Shown here piece after piece: positions 20,551 through 29,542 of a stretch of 44,585 nucleotides of DNA. Origin of the DNA: Dehalococcoidia bacterium (GTDB taxonomy: Bacteria > Chloroflexota > Dehalococcoidia > GIF9 > AB-539-J10). Positions within the stretch are counted from its first letter, which is position 1. Each line of letters opens with the position of its first letter. A program made the position numbers and the translations under genes. The stretch spans positions 1-44,585 of the forward strand of contig JAGGVQ010000016.1 of assembly GCA_021157895.1 (NCBI GenBank). Direction: 5' to 3'. The notes beneath the pieces are model-generated. The model was not told the DNA's origin and made no database searches. It was given only the letters and a program-made list of their open reading frames with translations.

Positions 20551-22050
20551 CTAATCTGTACTATGAGTATCCCGAGTATCCCCCAGATCAGGTTCCAAAC
20601 GTAAGTCTCTCGATTGATCCAATTTGGTAACTAGCCCTCCAAGATATCTCGCTATATTTTTCTTGGCTTCATAATCATACTCAGCATTCAATGTGATAGT
20701 TTCCATAATAGGCGATCCCCCACCATGAACCCCTGCTATTGCATACCAGTGAGTCATGGCAGAAGACCCGACATTTTCCACTAGCCTCCAGACAAGATGT
20801 GAGTCTTCAGGAGAAATTTTGGGGTTTCTTACGATATACTTTTGTAAATCCCTCCGGGTTTCCTCTGCATAAAAATCAGACTCAAACGGCAAAGTCACTG
20901 ATAAGCCACCAGCTATCTCAGTTAATAGATTATACTCGTGATAAATAGTTTCACCCATAAGCCGCCTGCCCACGTTAGCATACACTGCATTTGGAAAAAA
21001 CGTGCCTGATGATGTTTTCTCACCATAGATGGCACTTGCTATACCAGCAGCGTAGGATAATTCAGCGCCACCAACAAATTCAGAGAGCTTTTGCCTTACA
21101 TGAGCCATTCGCTCTATGTTATTAGCCTCAGCTACCAGAGCAGTCACCCCACACAAAATATCCGACACTGCAGGTTTGCAACCAGTATAACTGTGCCTAT
21201 GAGAATCCGCAAAAAGCAAAGCAAGCCTCCTGCCAAAGTCCCACTCCTGACACATAAACACTCTTTCTTTGGGTATAAAGGCATTATCAAAAACTACCAC
21301 GGAATCCGAAACACCATATTGGGATAAGGGAGCTGCTCCTCTCTCTCTCTGCCTAAACCAAACGGGGCGAGTTATCAAACGCACATTGTCCCAGTCTGCA
21401 GGAATAGCAAAGGCTACAGCATAATCCTCGTCCTCCGCTCGCAAAGCACGCGTTGGTACAACAATAATCTCATCAGCATAAGCCGCCATAGTTATACTTA
21501 TCTTAGCCCCTCGTACCACGATTCCATCCTTCTTGATATCAACGATATGCACATAAGAGTCAGGGTCAGCCTGCTCAGCAGGCCTCTTGCTCCTGTCGCC
21601 CTTCATATCAGTCTGGGCACAGGCAGCGGTCAAATCACGCTCCTGAAAATCTTTCAAGTAAGCATTGAATCGGCGACTGTACTCCGTCCCATACTTATCA
21701 TCCATTTCCCTGGTAGCAATAGACAAGGCAACCAAAGCATCATGCCCCATACACCTCTGGATACAGCCACCAACTCTTTGTGTCAACAGACGAATCATCT
21801 TTTGCTTCTGCATTAAGTCATACGATGTTTGCGGAGGACGAGTGAATCTATTAACTCTATTCCCAGTGAAGTACGACTCCGCTGTCAGCAAACTTTGCCA
21901 ATCTGTATCCTGGGCCAAATCAAAGGTCACAGACATGACATTTATGCCCGGCTGAATCCTTGCATCCCCCCTGCCCACCTTCTCTCCCCCTATATAAAGG
22001 TTGGGCTTCATGTTCAATAAGTCCTCACGATATCTAGCTGAACTTCTCAT
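20551..22050 (-). CDS. 4-hydroxyphenylacetate 3-hydroxylase family; 4-hydroxybutyryl-CoA dehydratase-like
   Basis: DMKGDRSKRPAEQADPDSYVHIVDIKKDGIVVRGAK; GGCIQRCMGHDA (CxxxC) and HRHSYTGC (H-x6-C) fit the Fe-S ligand pattern of AbfD-type enzymes. Confidence 0.85.
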   Translation of the reverse strand: MRSSARYREDLLNMKPNLYIGGEKVGRGDARIQPGINVMSVTFDLAQDTDWQSLLTAESYFTGNRVNRFTRPPQTSYDLMQKQKMIRLLTQRVGGCIQRCMGHDALVALSIATREMDDKYGTEYSRRFNAYLKDFQERDLTAACAQTDMKGDRSKRPAEQADPDSYVHIVDIKKDGIVVRGAKISITMAAYADEIIVVPTRALRAEDEDYAVAFAIPADWDNVRLITRPVWFRQRERGAAPLSQYGVSDSVVVFDNAFIPKERVFMCQEWDFGRRLALLFADSHRHSYTGCKPAVSDILCGVTALVAEANNIERMAHVRQKLSEFVGGAELSYAAGIASAIYGEKTSSGTFFPNAVYANVGRRLMGETIYHEYNLLTEIAGGLSVTLPFESDFYAEETRRDLQKYIVRNPKISPEDSHLVWRLVENVGSSAMTHWYAIAGVHGGGSPIMETITLNAEYDYEAKKNIARYLGGLVTKLDQSRDLRLEPDLGDTRDTHSTD

Positions 22051-22219
22051 AATCTTAGCCCCCTATCATCATTGATGTGCTTCACTAACATGCCATGGCT
22101 TTCAGAAATACAACCCTATTAAATCCCCTCGGTTGTATCATGTTCACATACAGACACAGCATTCTCGTAATAAATCGCCATTAGAAGATATCAACCTCTT
22201 GCTGGAAAAAGCCAATACA

Positions 22220-23296
22220 TTAGTAACCCTTAATCAATTTTTTAAGCTGACTGGGCTCGCTACTCTTAAGCAACGCCTCCTCAATGGTTACCTCTCCATT
22301 TCTTACCAGATATGCTAGCGACTGATTTAGCGTCTGCATGTGGTCTCGAGCACCAAGCTGAATAATGCTGGGCAACTCGAAAGTCTTGCTAGTACGTATT
22401 AAGTTTCTAACTGCAGGAACAGCAATCAAAATCTCAAATGCCGCTATCCTGCCTTTACCCGCAGCACGCGGCAACAGAGTCTGCGACAGTACCGCCTCCA
22501 ACACCAAGGCTATCTGTAATCTGATTTGGTGCTGGTGAATCGGAGGAAACACATCAATCATTCGGTCAACAGTTTGAACAGCATCAACTGTGTGCAATGT
22601 CCCTAAAACCAGATGCCCCGTTTCAGCAGCAGTAATGGCAGTAGCGATGGTATCAAGATCACGCATCTCCCCTACCAGAATTACGTCAGGGTCATGGCGA
22701 AGCGCATGTACCAATGCAGTATTAAATGAAAGGGTATCATCCCCAAGATCTCTCTGGGCAATAATACTCTTCTTATTGTGATGTAAATACTCGATAGGAT
22801 TCTCAATGGTAATAATGTTCCTGCCTTCACGTTCATTCAGATAGTCAATCATGGAAGCCAGGGTAGTACTCTTACCACTCCCAGTAGGTCCAGTAACCAG
22901 AATAAGCCCCCTCGGCTTAAGACTAAGGCTCTTACATACCTGCGGTAACTCAAGGTCATCAATCGTTGGAATTTCAAATGGTACACGCCGGAAGGCTATG
23001 CTCATTGTTCCCCGTTGCAGCATTACGTTAACTCTAAACCGAGCTACATTAGGTACACTATATGCGAAATCAAGTTCCAAATCTCGGTAAAACATCCTCT
23101 GCTGCTCTTCTGTAGTAATATGATTAAAGATCTGACGCATTCTATCTGGCGTCATCTCTGGTAAGTCAACTAGCGGTTTCAACGCGCCATCAATTCGCAG
23201 CACAGGTGGACTAGGAACCCGGAGATGCAAGTCAGATGCTCCCTCAGCTTTCATAAAGCTAAGAAGTTCTTCTATACGAACATCACCCTCGATCAT
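22220..23296 (-). CDS. pilT: PilT-family type IV pilus retraction ATPase
   Basis: GLILVTGPTGSGKSTTLASMIDYLN, ITIENPIEYLHHNKKSIIAQRDLG, LVGEMRDLDTI. Confidence 0.92.
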   Translation of the reverse strand: MIEGDVRIEELLSFMKAEGASDLHLRVPSPPVLRIDGALKPLVDLPEMTPDRMRQIFNHITTEEQQRMFYRDLELDFAYSVPNVARFRVNVMLQRGTMSIAFRRVPFEIPTIDDLELPQVCKSLSLKPRGLILVTGPTGSGKSTTLASMIDYLNEREGRNIITIENPIEYLHHNKKSIIAQRDLGDDTLSFNTALVHALRHDPDVILVGEMRDLDTIATAITAAETGHLVLGTLHTVDAVQTVDRMIDVFPPIHQHQIRLQIALVLEAVLSQTLLPRAAGKGRIAAFEILIAVPAVRNLIRTSKTFELPSIIQLGARDHMQTLNQSLAYLVRNGEVTIEEALLKSSEPSQLKKLIKGY

Positions 23297-23634
23297 ACTA
23301 CAATCTTATCCTGCCCTAGACACAGAATCAACTACTACTCAACAATATAGTAAATGGTCAGATCTCAGCACATATCCCCAAATTCCGCAAACGCCACTGC
23401 GCGCTAGATTATTTATGGGGCAAATTCTATTGGGCAGGATACGAAAGCCATGCGCAATAAGAAAACAGAAGGCAACAGGTTAAGGATAAAAGATTTTACC
23501 AAAGAGCTGAGCCTACTAAAGTTTAATTAAAAGGAAATAACGGGCATGCTAGTGACAATAAGAATCACTACAGAGAGTTCGGATTCGCTGTAGTAAGTAA
23601 CCAGATGCCCAGCCACCTGAAATCAAATGCAAAA

Positions 23635-23675
23635 TCGGGGTGAGAGGATTCGAACCTCCGACCACCTGAACCCCA
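23635..23675 (-). pseudogene. tRNA-Pro-like 3' half (anticodon loop to discriminator)
   Basis: Reverse complement TGGGGTTCAGGTGGTCGGAGGTTCGAATCCTCTCACCCCGA: intact T-arm and 3' acceptor strand CACCCCG-A, but the expected 5' acceptor CGGGGTG and anticodon 5' stem are absent. Confidence 0.7.
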
Positions 23676-23858
23676 TGTAGCTCGAAGAAAAGGCGAAGAC
23701 CGCTTGCCTCCTTTCAGTAAATGGTTATACCACCTTAGCCCCTAGCAGTCAACATACCCCACCTACGCCTTTTGTTTTCAATTTGCCACCTACACGAAAT
23801 GGACTATTATTGGAAAAGAGGTAACAAACGCCTTACTGATCGCCTCTGTACCACCACG

Positions 23859-25790
23859 TCAAAACTCGAAAAGTCTTACTAAGACAGTTTCGTTCGCCGC
23901 ATAAAATCCGTCTTTCGGTGAAAACCCGTTCTTCTTCCTTTTATAGAATGGCTTGTCTGATAGATATGTCTCTAGAATGCCTGTAGCGGCAAGAGTCGAT
24001 TTGCTTATGCTTGGAAGCCCCTCCAGAAAATGTGCCGCACCAACTGCGAGTCCACTCCCCAAGGCTGCTGAACATGCCTGGATTCCATGTCTCTGCCAAT
24101 AGTTGTCTCTGCCCGGCTTTCGAAAATTGTGAATTGCTCCCAACCCAACGGCTACTTTGTGAGTTACTAGTAGGTTATGAAAGTCATTAATGCAAGTCTG
24201 CCTCAGCTCCTTAAAAACACTCCGCTCATGTCTAGTTCTTTGGTTGTTGATATTGTATGCACCAGTCCCTGTAGTAATACTGCAGATATTCGAGGTACGC
24301 GACGTTGGGCGCTCAGCAGTTTCTGCACACCCAAACACATCATAGCAGGCGCAAAGAATAGCGTTTGCCCCGTGAGGTAATGGTATTATTCGATTGTCTC
24401 GTTCATAGTCTTGGGAATAACATATGTAGTGAGAGCTTTCGTCATCGCTGGTTGGGAAAACTTTGCGTCCTATGCCTGCAATTCCTTTCTTGTTCCAAGC
24501 AACACATAATTGGTCTGACCAAAAATAATTAGAATCCTCTGGCCCTGTGGTGCCATCGACTCCAATGATAATAATCACACCAGGAGAACTATGTGATAAG
24601 TACTGGCAGCTATTAGTACAAACATTATGGAAGGAGGCATTCTCAAGCGCTGTTACTCTTTCTGCATATGGTAATGAGCCAAGATATTTATCTAAGCAGA
24701 AGAAGCCACCAGGTAATATCAGAGCATCAATGTCAGACCAACCGCGGTTACCAATTTCGTGAATTGTCTTCTGCAGAAGTTTCTGTCTTTCAGCATTAGA
24801 GTGGATGTTCTCTAAAGACTGACCCAAAACACAGGCCGAGACAATACGGGTTTTGGCGCCTGCTTGCGCTGTTTTGCTCATCATCGACTGCCCTTGTGGC
24901 TGGATATTTGAGCGACGAGCATTCCTTGCTACCTGAACTAGTAGTTTGTTTAGCTCGCTCGCGGCATTGGAGAGTGTCCAATCATATTCCTTATCTTTGA
25001 TACGTAAAACTGTATAGCCATGTCTGGAGGCTAAAATGTCCCGTAAGCTATCATAGAATGCCCTTTGCTCATCACGGTATTCTGGATCTCGATCAGTCGC
25101 TTGTGTTGTTTTACAGGCTGATATCCAAGCATTTTTATCAAATCCAAGGTTTAGCTCACGGGGATAGTTCGAAAGTGCGAGTGCCCTAGGAATCGTAAAG
25201 TGCTGTCTTTCATCATACTCGATAATCAGGCTTTGTGAAGGGATGAAATAGTCTACCTGCAAATGTAAGCCGGGCGAGAAGAAATTCCTATAACCCCGAT
25301 ATGAAGATAATACTTCCACAATTTTTATTAGAGCATTATCCATTGAGCCCCGGCTTGGAACTACCAACCAGTTATGACTAACCTCAGTCTTTACCACACC
25401 AAAATGCTGTTTAAGCAGCTTCAATAAAGCTTGTCTCTGTGCTTTTGGGGCTGAACCAGCCCAGGCCCGCCTACTAGCGGGGTTAGCACTTGACCTAACT
25501 TTGCTATGTTGCTCTAGAGAGGAGATTTCTTCAATCTTGAAACCCAGGTTTTCTAAAAATAAGTTTGTTTCTTTACCACCATTGAATTTAGAGGGATCAA
25601 GTTCCTGGCCATTAGCATATTTGTTTGCTAAGGACACGACATATTTCGGGGGGAATGTCTGATTGTCAACAACGAGTTGAAATCTAGTTGCTCTACGCCT
25701 CTTCGGAATCGTGTTTTCTCTGATATACCCGATGGCACTTATTATGTTTTGCCAACTAATATTTGAGGGGATCATTTTTGTCACCTCCAA
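23859..25790 (-). CDS. Three-part protein: ScoMcrA-type N-terminal head + PD-(D/E)XK-like nuclease domain + carbon-nitrogen hydrolase (nitrilase)-like domain
   Basis: N: IPKRRRATRFQLVVDNQTFPPKYVVSLANKYANGQELDPSKFNGGKETNLFLENLGFKI; middle: VDYFIPSQSLIIEYDERQHFT...YRDEQRAFYDSLRDILASRHGYTVLRI; C: DALILPGGFF...GVIIIIGVDG...GIGRKVFP...ILCACYDVFGCAE. Confidence 0.7.
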   Translation of the reverse strand: MEVTKMIPSNISWQNIISAIGYIRENTIPKRRRATRFQLVVDNQTFPPKYVVSLANKYANGQELDPSKFNGGKETNLFLENLGFKIEEISSLEQHSKVRSSANPASRRAWAGSAPKAQRQALLKLLKQHFGVVKTEVSHNWLVVPSRGSMDNALIKIVEVLSSYRGYRNFFSPGLHLQVDYFIPSQSLIIEYDERQHFTIPRALALSNYPRELNLGFDKNAWISACKTTQATDRDPEYRDEQRAFYDSLRDILASRHGYTVLRIKDKEYDWTLSNAASELNKLLVQVARNARRSNIQPQGQSMMSKTAQAGAKTRIVSACVLGQSLENIHSNAERQKLLQKTIHEIGNRGWSDIDALILPGGFFCLDKYLGSLPYAERVTALENASFHNVCTNSCQYLSHSSPGVIIIIGVDGTTGPEDSNYFWSDQLCVAWNKKGIAGIGRKVFPTSDDESSHYICYSQDYERDNRIIPLPHGANAILCACYDVFGCAETAERPTSRTSNICSITTGTGAYNINNQRTRHERSVFKELRQTCINDFHNLLVTHKVAVGLGAIHNFRKPGRDNYWQRHGIQACSAALGSGLAVGAAHFLEGLPSISKSTLAATGILETYLSDKPFYKRKKNGFSPKDGFYAANETVLVRLFEF

Positions 25791-25872
25791 AACAGTTATA
25801 AAACTTCGTCTGGATTTCTTTATCTCAGTGTTAGGGTACCAACACCAGCATCAATTCCCATTGGGTCACAAC

Positions 25873-26109
25873 TTATCCTGCCGTTTCGATATACTCAGTA
25901 GAGGTTTTGCTCCCTCCCTGAGCGCTAGCAGGAGCAACTATTGCTGGTTGCCTCCCTTCAAATACCCTGCTCAGTCTAAGACTTACCCAAGCCAGACCAT
26001 AACATAACAATTGAAGCAACCTGAGAGCAATATAAAGCAATAGCAAGAATATTGTTAGTAGAGGAATGCTAAATATAAAAAGAAGAAGAATCGCGCCTAT
26101 GATCTCCAT
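25873..26109 (-). CDS. Small membrane protein, 78 aa
   Basis: Strongly hydrophobic N-terminal half; occupies its own intergenic space. Confidence 0.4.
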   Translation of the reverse strand: MEIIGAILLLFIFSIPLLTIFLLLLYIALRLLQLLCYGLAWVSLRLSRVFEGRQPAIVAPASAQGGSKTSTEYIETAG

Positions 26110-26219
26110 AGCCCTCTGTCTACCCCCCCCTTATCTTCATATAATAGTTTTCTCAAAACAGCTTATACTCCTATTTTTTAATTCTTTCTCTTCTTGTTTC
26201 CTCCCCAGAAAGAGAACTT

Positions 26220-26987
26220 TCACCACAAATGGCTCCATAATGGCAATGGGAATAGCTGCCTCGAGCATTCGTTGCAGTATCTGCCCAATGGCACTATGTT
26301 GGATTGTGTAATCCCATTACTTGTTGGTGTGTCCATTGATATTTCAATCACTAGATATGGCTTGTTGAAATTGATGATATCGTGGCAGTTATAGCAGTGG
26401 TCGTCGTTGATCATGCTAATGGGGTTCGCGTTGTACGTACCTCCAAGCAAGCCAGTTATATCCAGCGCAATAGAGAAATCAGAAACACCCGCAAGAAAAC
26501 CTCGTGCTGACGCTTCTCTTACACGGGTGTCAGATTTCATTCGGGCTATCGCATCGGCTAGCAATCGGGCGTACGTGTAGAAGCCGCGTATTTCAAGATC
26601 AACAAGCTTTGGTTTGTGTACCCACCTTAATTCATGGTGAGCAGATAGGAGAGTGCACGGCCTACATACTTGTAATGATGCCATAGCATCAATTACCTTT
26701 ACCTTCTTGGTGCCTTCTCTGCCTCCGGAAGTTTCCCAACGTCTAGAAACGCAGATGGATGTCTCACCTCTATCCATTGACTTACCACAGATAAAGCAAA
26801 TGCATCCACCATCGCCATCGTTGTGGCTTGGCATCCCCCTAAAAGGGTCAGTTGGGTACGGGATCACTATTTCTGAAGAATACGTCTTAACTTGATGCAT
26901 TCTTGCTGCTTCCTCCTCCTCCATCAATGCTTCCCATGATTCTCCTAGTACCACAATATCACCGGCTTGTGACACCTGCATTGTCAC
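26220..26987 (-). CDS. Cysteine-rich protein with multiple CxxC pairs (putative zinc ribbons); start uncertain
   Basis: CFIC, CRPC, CYNC, CNEC motifs; the upstream GTG start overlaps a palindrome, and internal ATGs with GGAG-type RBS may be the true start. Confidence 0.6.
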   Translation of the reverse strand: MTMQVSQAGDIVVLGESWEALMEEEEAARMHQVKTYSSEIVIPYPTDPFRGMPSHNDGDGGCICFICGKSMDRGETSICVSRRWETSGGREGTKKVKVIDAMASLQVCRPCTLLSAHHELRWVHKPKLVDLEIRGFYTYARLLADAIARMKSDTRVREASARGFLAGVSDFSIALDITGLLGGTYNANPISMINDDHCYNCHDIINFNKPYLVIEISMDTPTSNGITQSNIVPLGRYCNECSRQLFPLPLWSHLW

Positions 26988-26988
26988 A
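26968..26988. promoter_or_regulatory. Palindrome copy 1: TGTGACA-CCTGCAT-TGTCACA
   Basis: Perfect 7-bp arms, 7-nt spacer, at the 5' end of the Cys-rich gene. Confidence 0.7.
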
Positions 26989-27154
26989 AATCATATTATT
27001 ATTTACTGTGAATAAGAATAGATAAGCATATTAAACACATGGTATCTCTATAATTTTTGTGCCCCTTTTCATCGACAATGCACTTAAAACAACCATGACG
27101 GACTGAGCCGCACGCAATATGCTGGGCAAGGACTGCCCTGAATGTATAAGCCCC

Positions 27155-27385
27155 TCAGATTGGCTTGAATCCTCCGGCAGCTTGAGTGAATGGTTGCCGG
27201 TCATAGGCAGCAAGAATGATCATTTGGAAAAGGCCATTTTCAGGATCTCTCTGAATTCTTGTCTTGGTGAAAGCTTCGGGAAATGTTGTGTAAAGCTTGG
27301 CATAAGAAGGTAATTTATGCTTTGTATAGATTTCGATAGGCTTCCCTGCAAGCATTCTTGCTATCTGCTCAGACGTTGTTTGCAC
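27155..27385 (-). CDS. Hypothetical protein, 76 aa
   Basis: Overlaps the end of the RNase H-like gene by a few nt, operon-like spacing. Confidence 0.5.
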   Translation of the reverse strand: MQTTSEQIARMLAGKPIEIYTKHKLPSYAKLYTTFPEAFTKTRIQRDPENGLFQMIILAAYDRQPFTQAAGGFKPI

Positions 27386-27872
27386 CCCCTAATACCCCCA
27401 TCAGTATCCTTAGATTCACCACATCCTCTTCATTGTACTTCAGCAGCATAGCCAGCGCATTCCGGTCACCATTTTGATATCTCCACCACAGCATTACTGC
27501 CTCCAGTCCGCCAATACCTTTTAATTGGCGGGGAATGCCTAATTGTTGTTCAACTGACTTGAGCCCTCCATAAAGATTATTCTTCCAGCAATCATACATC
27601 AGGTCATGATGGCAATAACTATCGGTCAGGTCCATCCTTAAAGAAGCACGTATAAAGGGGAGGTCAAAACGGCTGCCGTTATAGGTATAGATTGTATTTG
27701 TACCCTTAAGAGTATTAAGGAGGTTTTCTCTAGTTATCTGCTCACCTACCAACTGAATGAGCTTATCATCTTTGCCGTTACACAGGTAAATGCCAATTAC
27801 GGTTATATAGTCATGATACAAAGATAGGCCTGTGGTTTCAATATCCAGATATGCCTTAAATACTGGATTCAC
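27369..27872 (-). CDS. RNase H-like (YprB-type) 3'-5' exonuclease
   Basis: AYLDIETTGLSLYHDYITVIG, YNGSRFDLPFI, YNEEDVVNL (DEDD-type motifs). Confidence 0.85.
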   Translation of the reverse strand: MNPVFKAYLDIETTGLSLYHDYITVIGIYLCNGKDDKLIQLVGEQITRENLLNTLKGTNTIYTYNGSRFDLPFIRASLRMDLTDSYCHHDLMYDCWKNNLYGGLKSVEQQLGIPRQLKGIGGLEAVMLWWRYQNGDRNALAMLLKYNEEDVVNLRILMGVLGGANNV

Positions 27873-27897
27873 TCCTATACTTTTCCTGCTTTCTTAC

Positions 27898-28329
27898 TTA
27901 GAAAACCCCTTGATATCTACTCTTTATCTGTTTAAGAGCATCCGCCACTATTTGTTTGAGAGGTTCATCAGCATCGGTAGGCAACACACCGATGGAGGTT
28001 ATTGCCCTCTCGTCTCCAATACCTCCAAGAGCTGTTACTGCCAGCCATCTAACAGCTCCGACCTCATCCTTCAGGGCAGCAATGAGGGGTCCCTGGACTC
28101 TGGCATCTCCAGTATTTCCAAGAATCCACGCGGCGCCACTGCGAATATCAGCATCCTTATCTCTCAGGGCTTCAATAAAAGGTTTACTGGTCCTATGCCC
28201 TATATCTTCAAGAGCATCTTCCACTGCTCCCGCAACTCGAATATCATCACTCTTCATTAGCGCCTTTATCAATCCCTTAACATCATTTTTGGCTCTCATT
28301 TCCTCTATGTTTGGTTGGGATAGTCTCAT
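27898..28329 (-). CDS. HEAT-repeat protein
   Basis: Repeated VAGAVEDALEDIG, RSGAAWILGNTGD, VRWLAVTALGGIGDE. Confidence 0.85.
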   Translation of the reverse strand: MRLSQPNIEEMRAKNDVKGLIKALMKSDDIRVAGAVEDALEDIGHRTSKPFIEALRDKDADIRSGAAWILGNTGDARVQGPLIAALKDEVGAVRWLAVTALGGIGDERAITSIGVLPTDADEPLKQIVADALKQIKSRYQGVF

Positions 28330-28365
28330 TTTTATAGTTCCTCATGTTCCATAGTTACATATTCC

Positions 28366-28386
28366 TGTGACACCTGTATTGTCACA
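28366..28386. promoter_or_regulatory. Palindrome copy 2: TGTGACA-CCTGTAT-TGTCACA
   Basis: Perfect arms, between the WYL gene stop and HEAT gene start. Confidence 0.75.
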
Positions 28387-28392
28387 AATTCC

Positions 28393-29370
28393 CTACTCTT
28401 TATGATAAACATCTAGCATGGCCTTGGCTGTTTCGATGATATTCTGGCGGAGTTCTGCTGGTTCCAGCACCTCTATGCTTTCTCCCCACCCCAGTATCCA
28501 GGATCGAAACTCCACCGTATCGGTGACCTTCAGGCTCATTATTACTGAGCCATCACTCTGTTTCTCTAGCACCTGTGATGGGTGCCATACTGTCTCTGCC
28601 ATTATCCGGGCCAGCTCGGGGTCAGCGATCCTCAGCCTGATGGCCTTGACTTCGTCCTCCACGACGACACCCCAGGAAGATCCCAGAAGCTCATTAGCGT
28701 CGAAGTCAGAAGGAATAGTATAGGGCTCAGAGGTTGTCTCAATGGCATCTATGCGCTCTATCTTGAATGTTCTTAGAGCTTTAGCTCGGTGGCAGTAGGC
28801 GAAAATATAGCTGGAATGCCCGACTGCCGCCGGCTCAATAAAGTAAGGTTCGATAATTCGCCCGGTTGCCTTCTCTTCCCCCAGTGATTGGTACACTATC
28901 TTAACCCTGTGCCGCGATACCCATGCCTCAGTCAGGGTTGCCAGGATACTCAGGTGTTTTTCGTTCGTGGGTAGTTTTTGCATCCAGTCTAGAGTCCTCT
29001 GAATTTGCTCCCTTAGTGAGGGCGGGACTATGGAATCCAGCTTCATGAAGGTTGAAGCTACATTGGGGTCATAGCGATGGGCATAATTAAGCATCAGACG
29101 GGCGGCAAGGAAGATGTTCAGTGCCTCGGGCAGGGTAAACTGAATGGGAGGCAGGAAGTAATTTTCCTCAATGCCGCGTATGCTGCCTTTTTCCCAGAAG
29201 GGAATATGCAGCCTGGATTCGAGGTCATTAAGGTCGCGGTATATCTGCCGGGTGCTGACATTACAAATGCGGGCCAGGTCCTTTATCTTCAAGCCCGTGC
29301 GGTTCTGGTAGAGGAGATGCTCTATCTGTATTAAACGGAGGGTGCGGTCTTTCGTCTTACCCTTGCCCAT
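28393..29370 (-). CDS. HTH-WYL domain transcriptional regulator (track start 29403)
   Basis: LKIKDLARICNVSTRQIYRDLNDLE HTH; RVKIVYQSLGEEKATGRIIEPYFIEPAAVGHSSYIFAYCHRAKALRTFKIERIDAIE WYL. Confidence 0.9.
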   Translation of the reverse strand: MGKGKTKDRTLRLIQIEHLLYQNRTGLKIKDLARICNVSTRQIYRDLNDLESRLHIPFWEKGSIRGIEENYFLPPIQFTLPEALNIFLAARLMLNYAHRYDPNVASTFMKLDSIVPPSLREQIQRTLDWMQKLPTNEKHLSILATLTEAWVSRHRVKIVYQSLGEEKATGRIIEPYFIEPAAVGHSSYIFAYCHRAKALRTFKIERIDAIETTSEPYTIPSDFDANELLGSSWGVVVEDEVKAIRLRIADPELARIMAETVWHPSQVLEKQSDGSVIMSLKVTDTVEFRSWILGWGESIEVLEPAELRQNIIETAKAMLDVYHKE

Positions 29371-29460
29371 TTCATTCCTCCCCGGCGGGATAGCCCTTGT
29401 CACTATTGTAGCACTCTATTTCAATAACCATTCGTAGAAAATGAAAACCCCGGGCAAATT

Positions 29461-29481
29461 TGTGACAGAACTGATGTCAAA
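29461..29481. promoter_or_regulatory. Palindrome copy 3: TGTGACA-GAACTGA-TGTCAAA
   Basis: Same arms/spacing with one mismatch, in the divergent WYL/AAA+ intergenic region. Confidence 0.7.
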
Positions 29482-29542
29482 ACCCCGTGTTACCCTGATT
29501 CTGGGTAAAAAGTTGATCGATAGAAAGGAGGCAGAATAACAA

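Noticed and set aside
20370-22318. Plus-strand ORFs opposite the SDR and dehydratase genes
   Set aside because: Antisense to clearly coding minus-strand genes; no recognisable products.
26968-29481. Palindromes as CRP sites (TGTGA-N6-TCACA)
   Set aside because: Spacing between TGTGA and TCACA is 11, not 6, so the CRP consensus does not fit.
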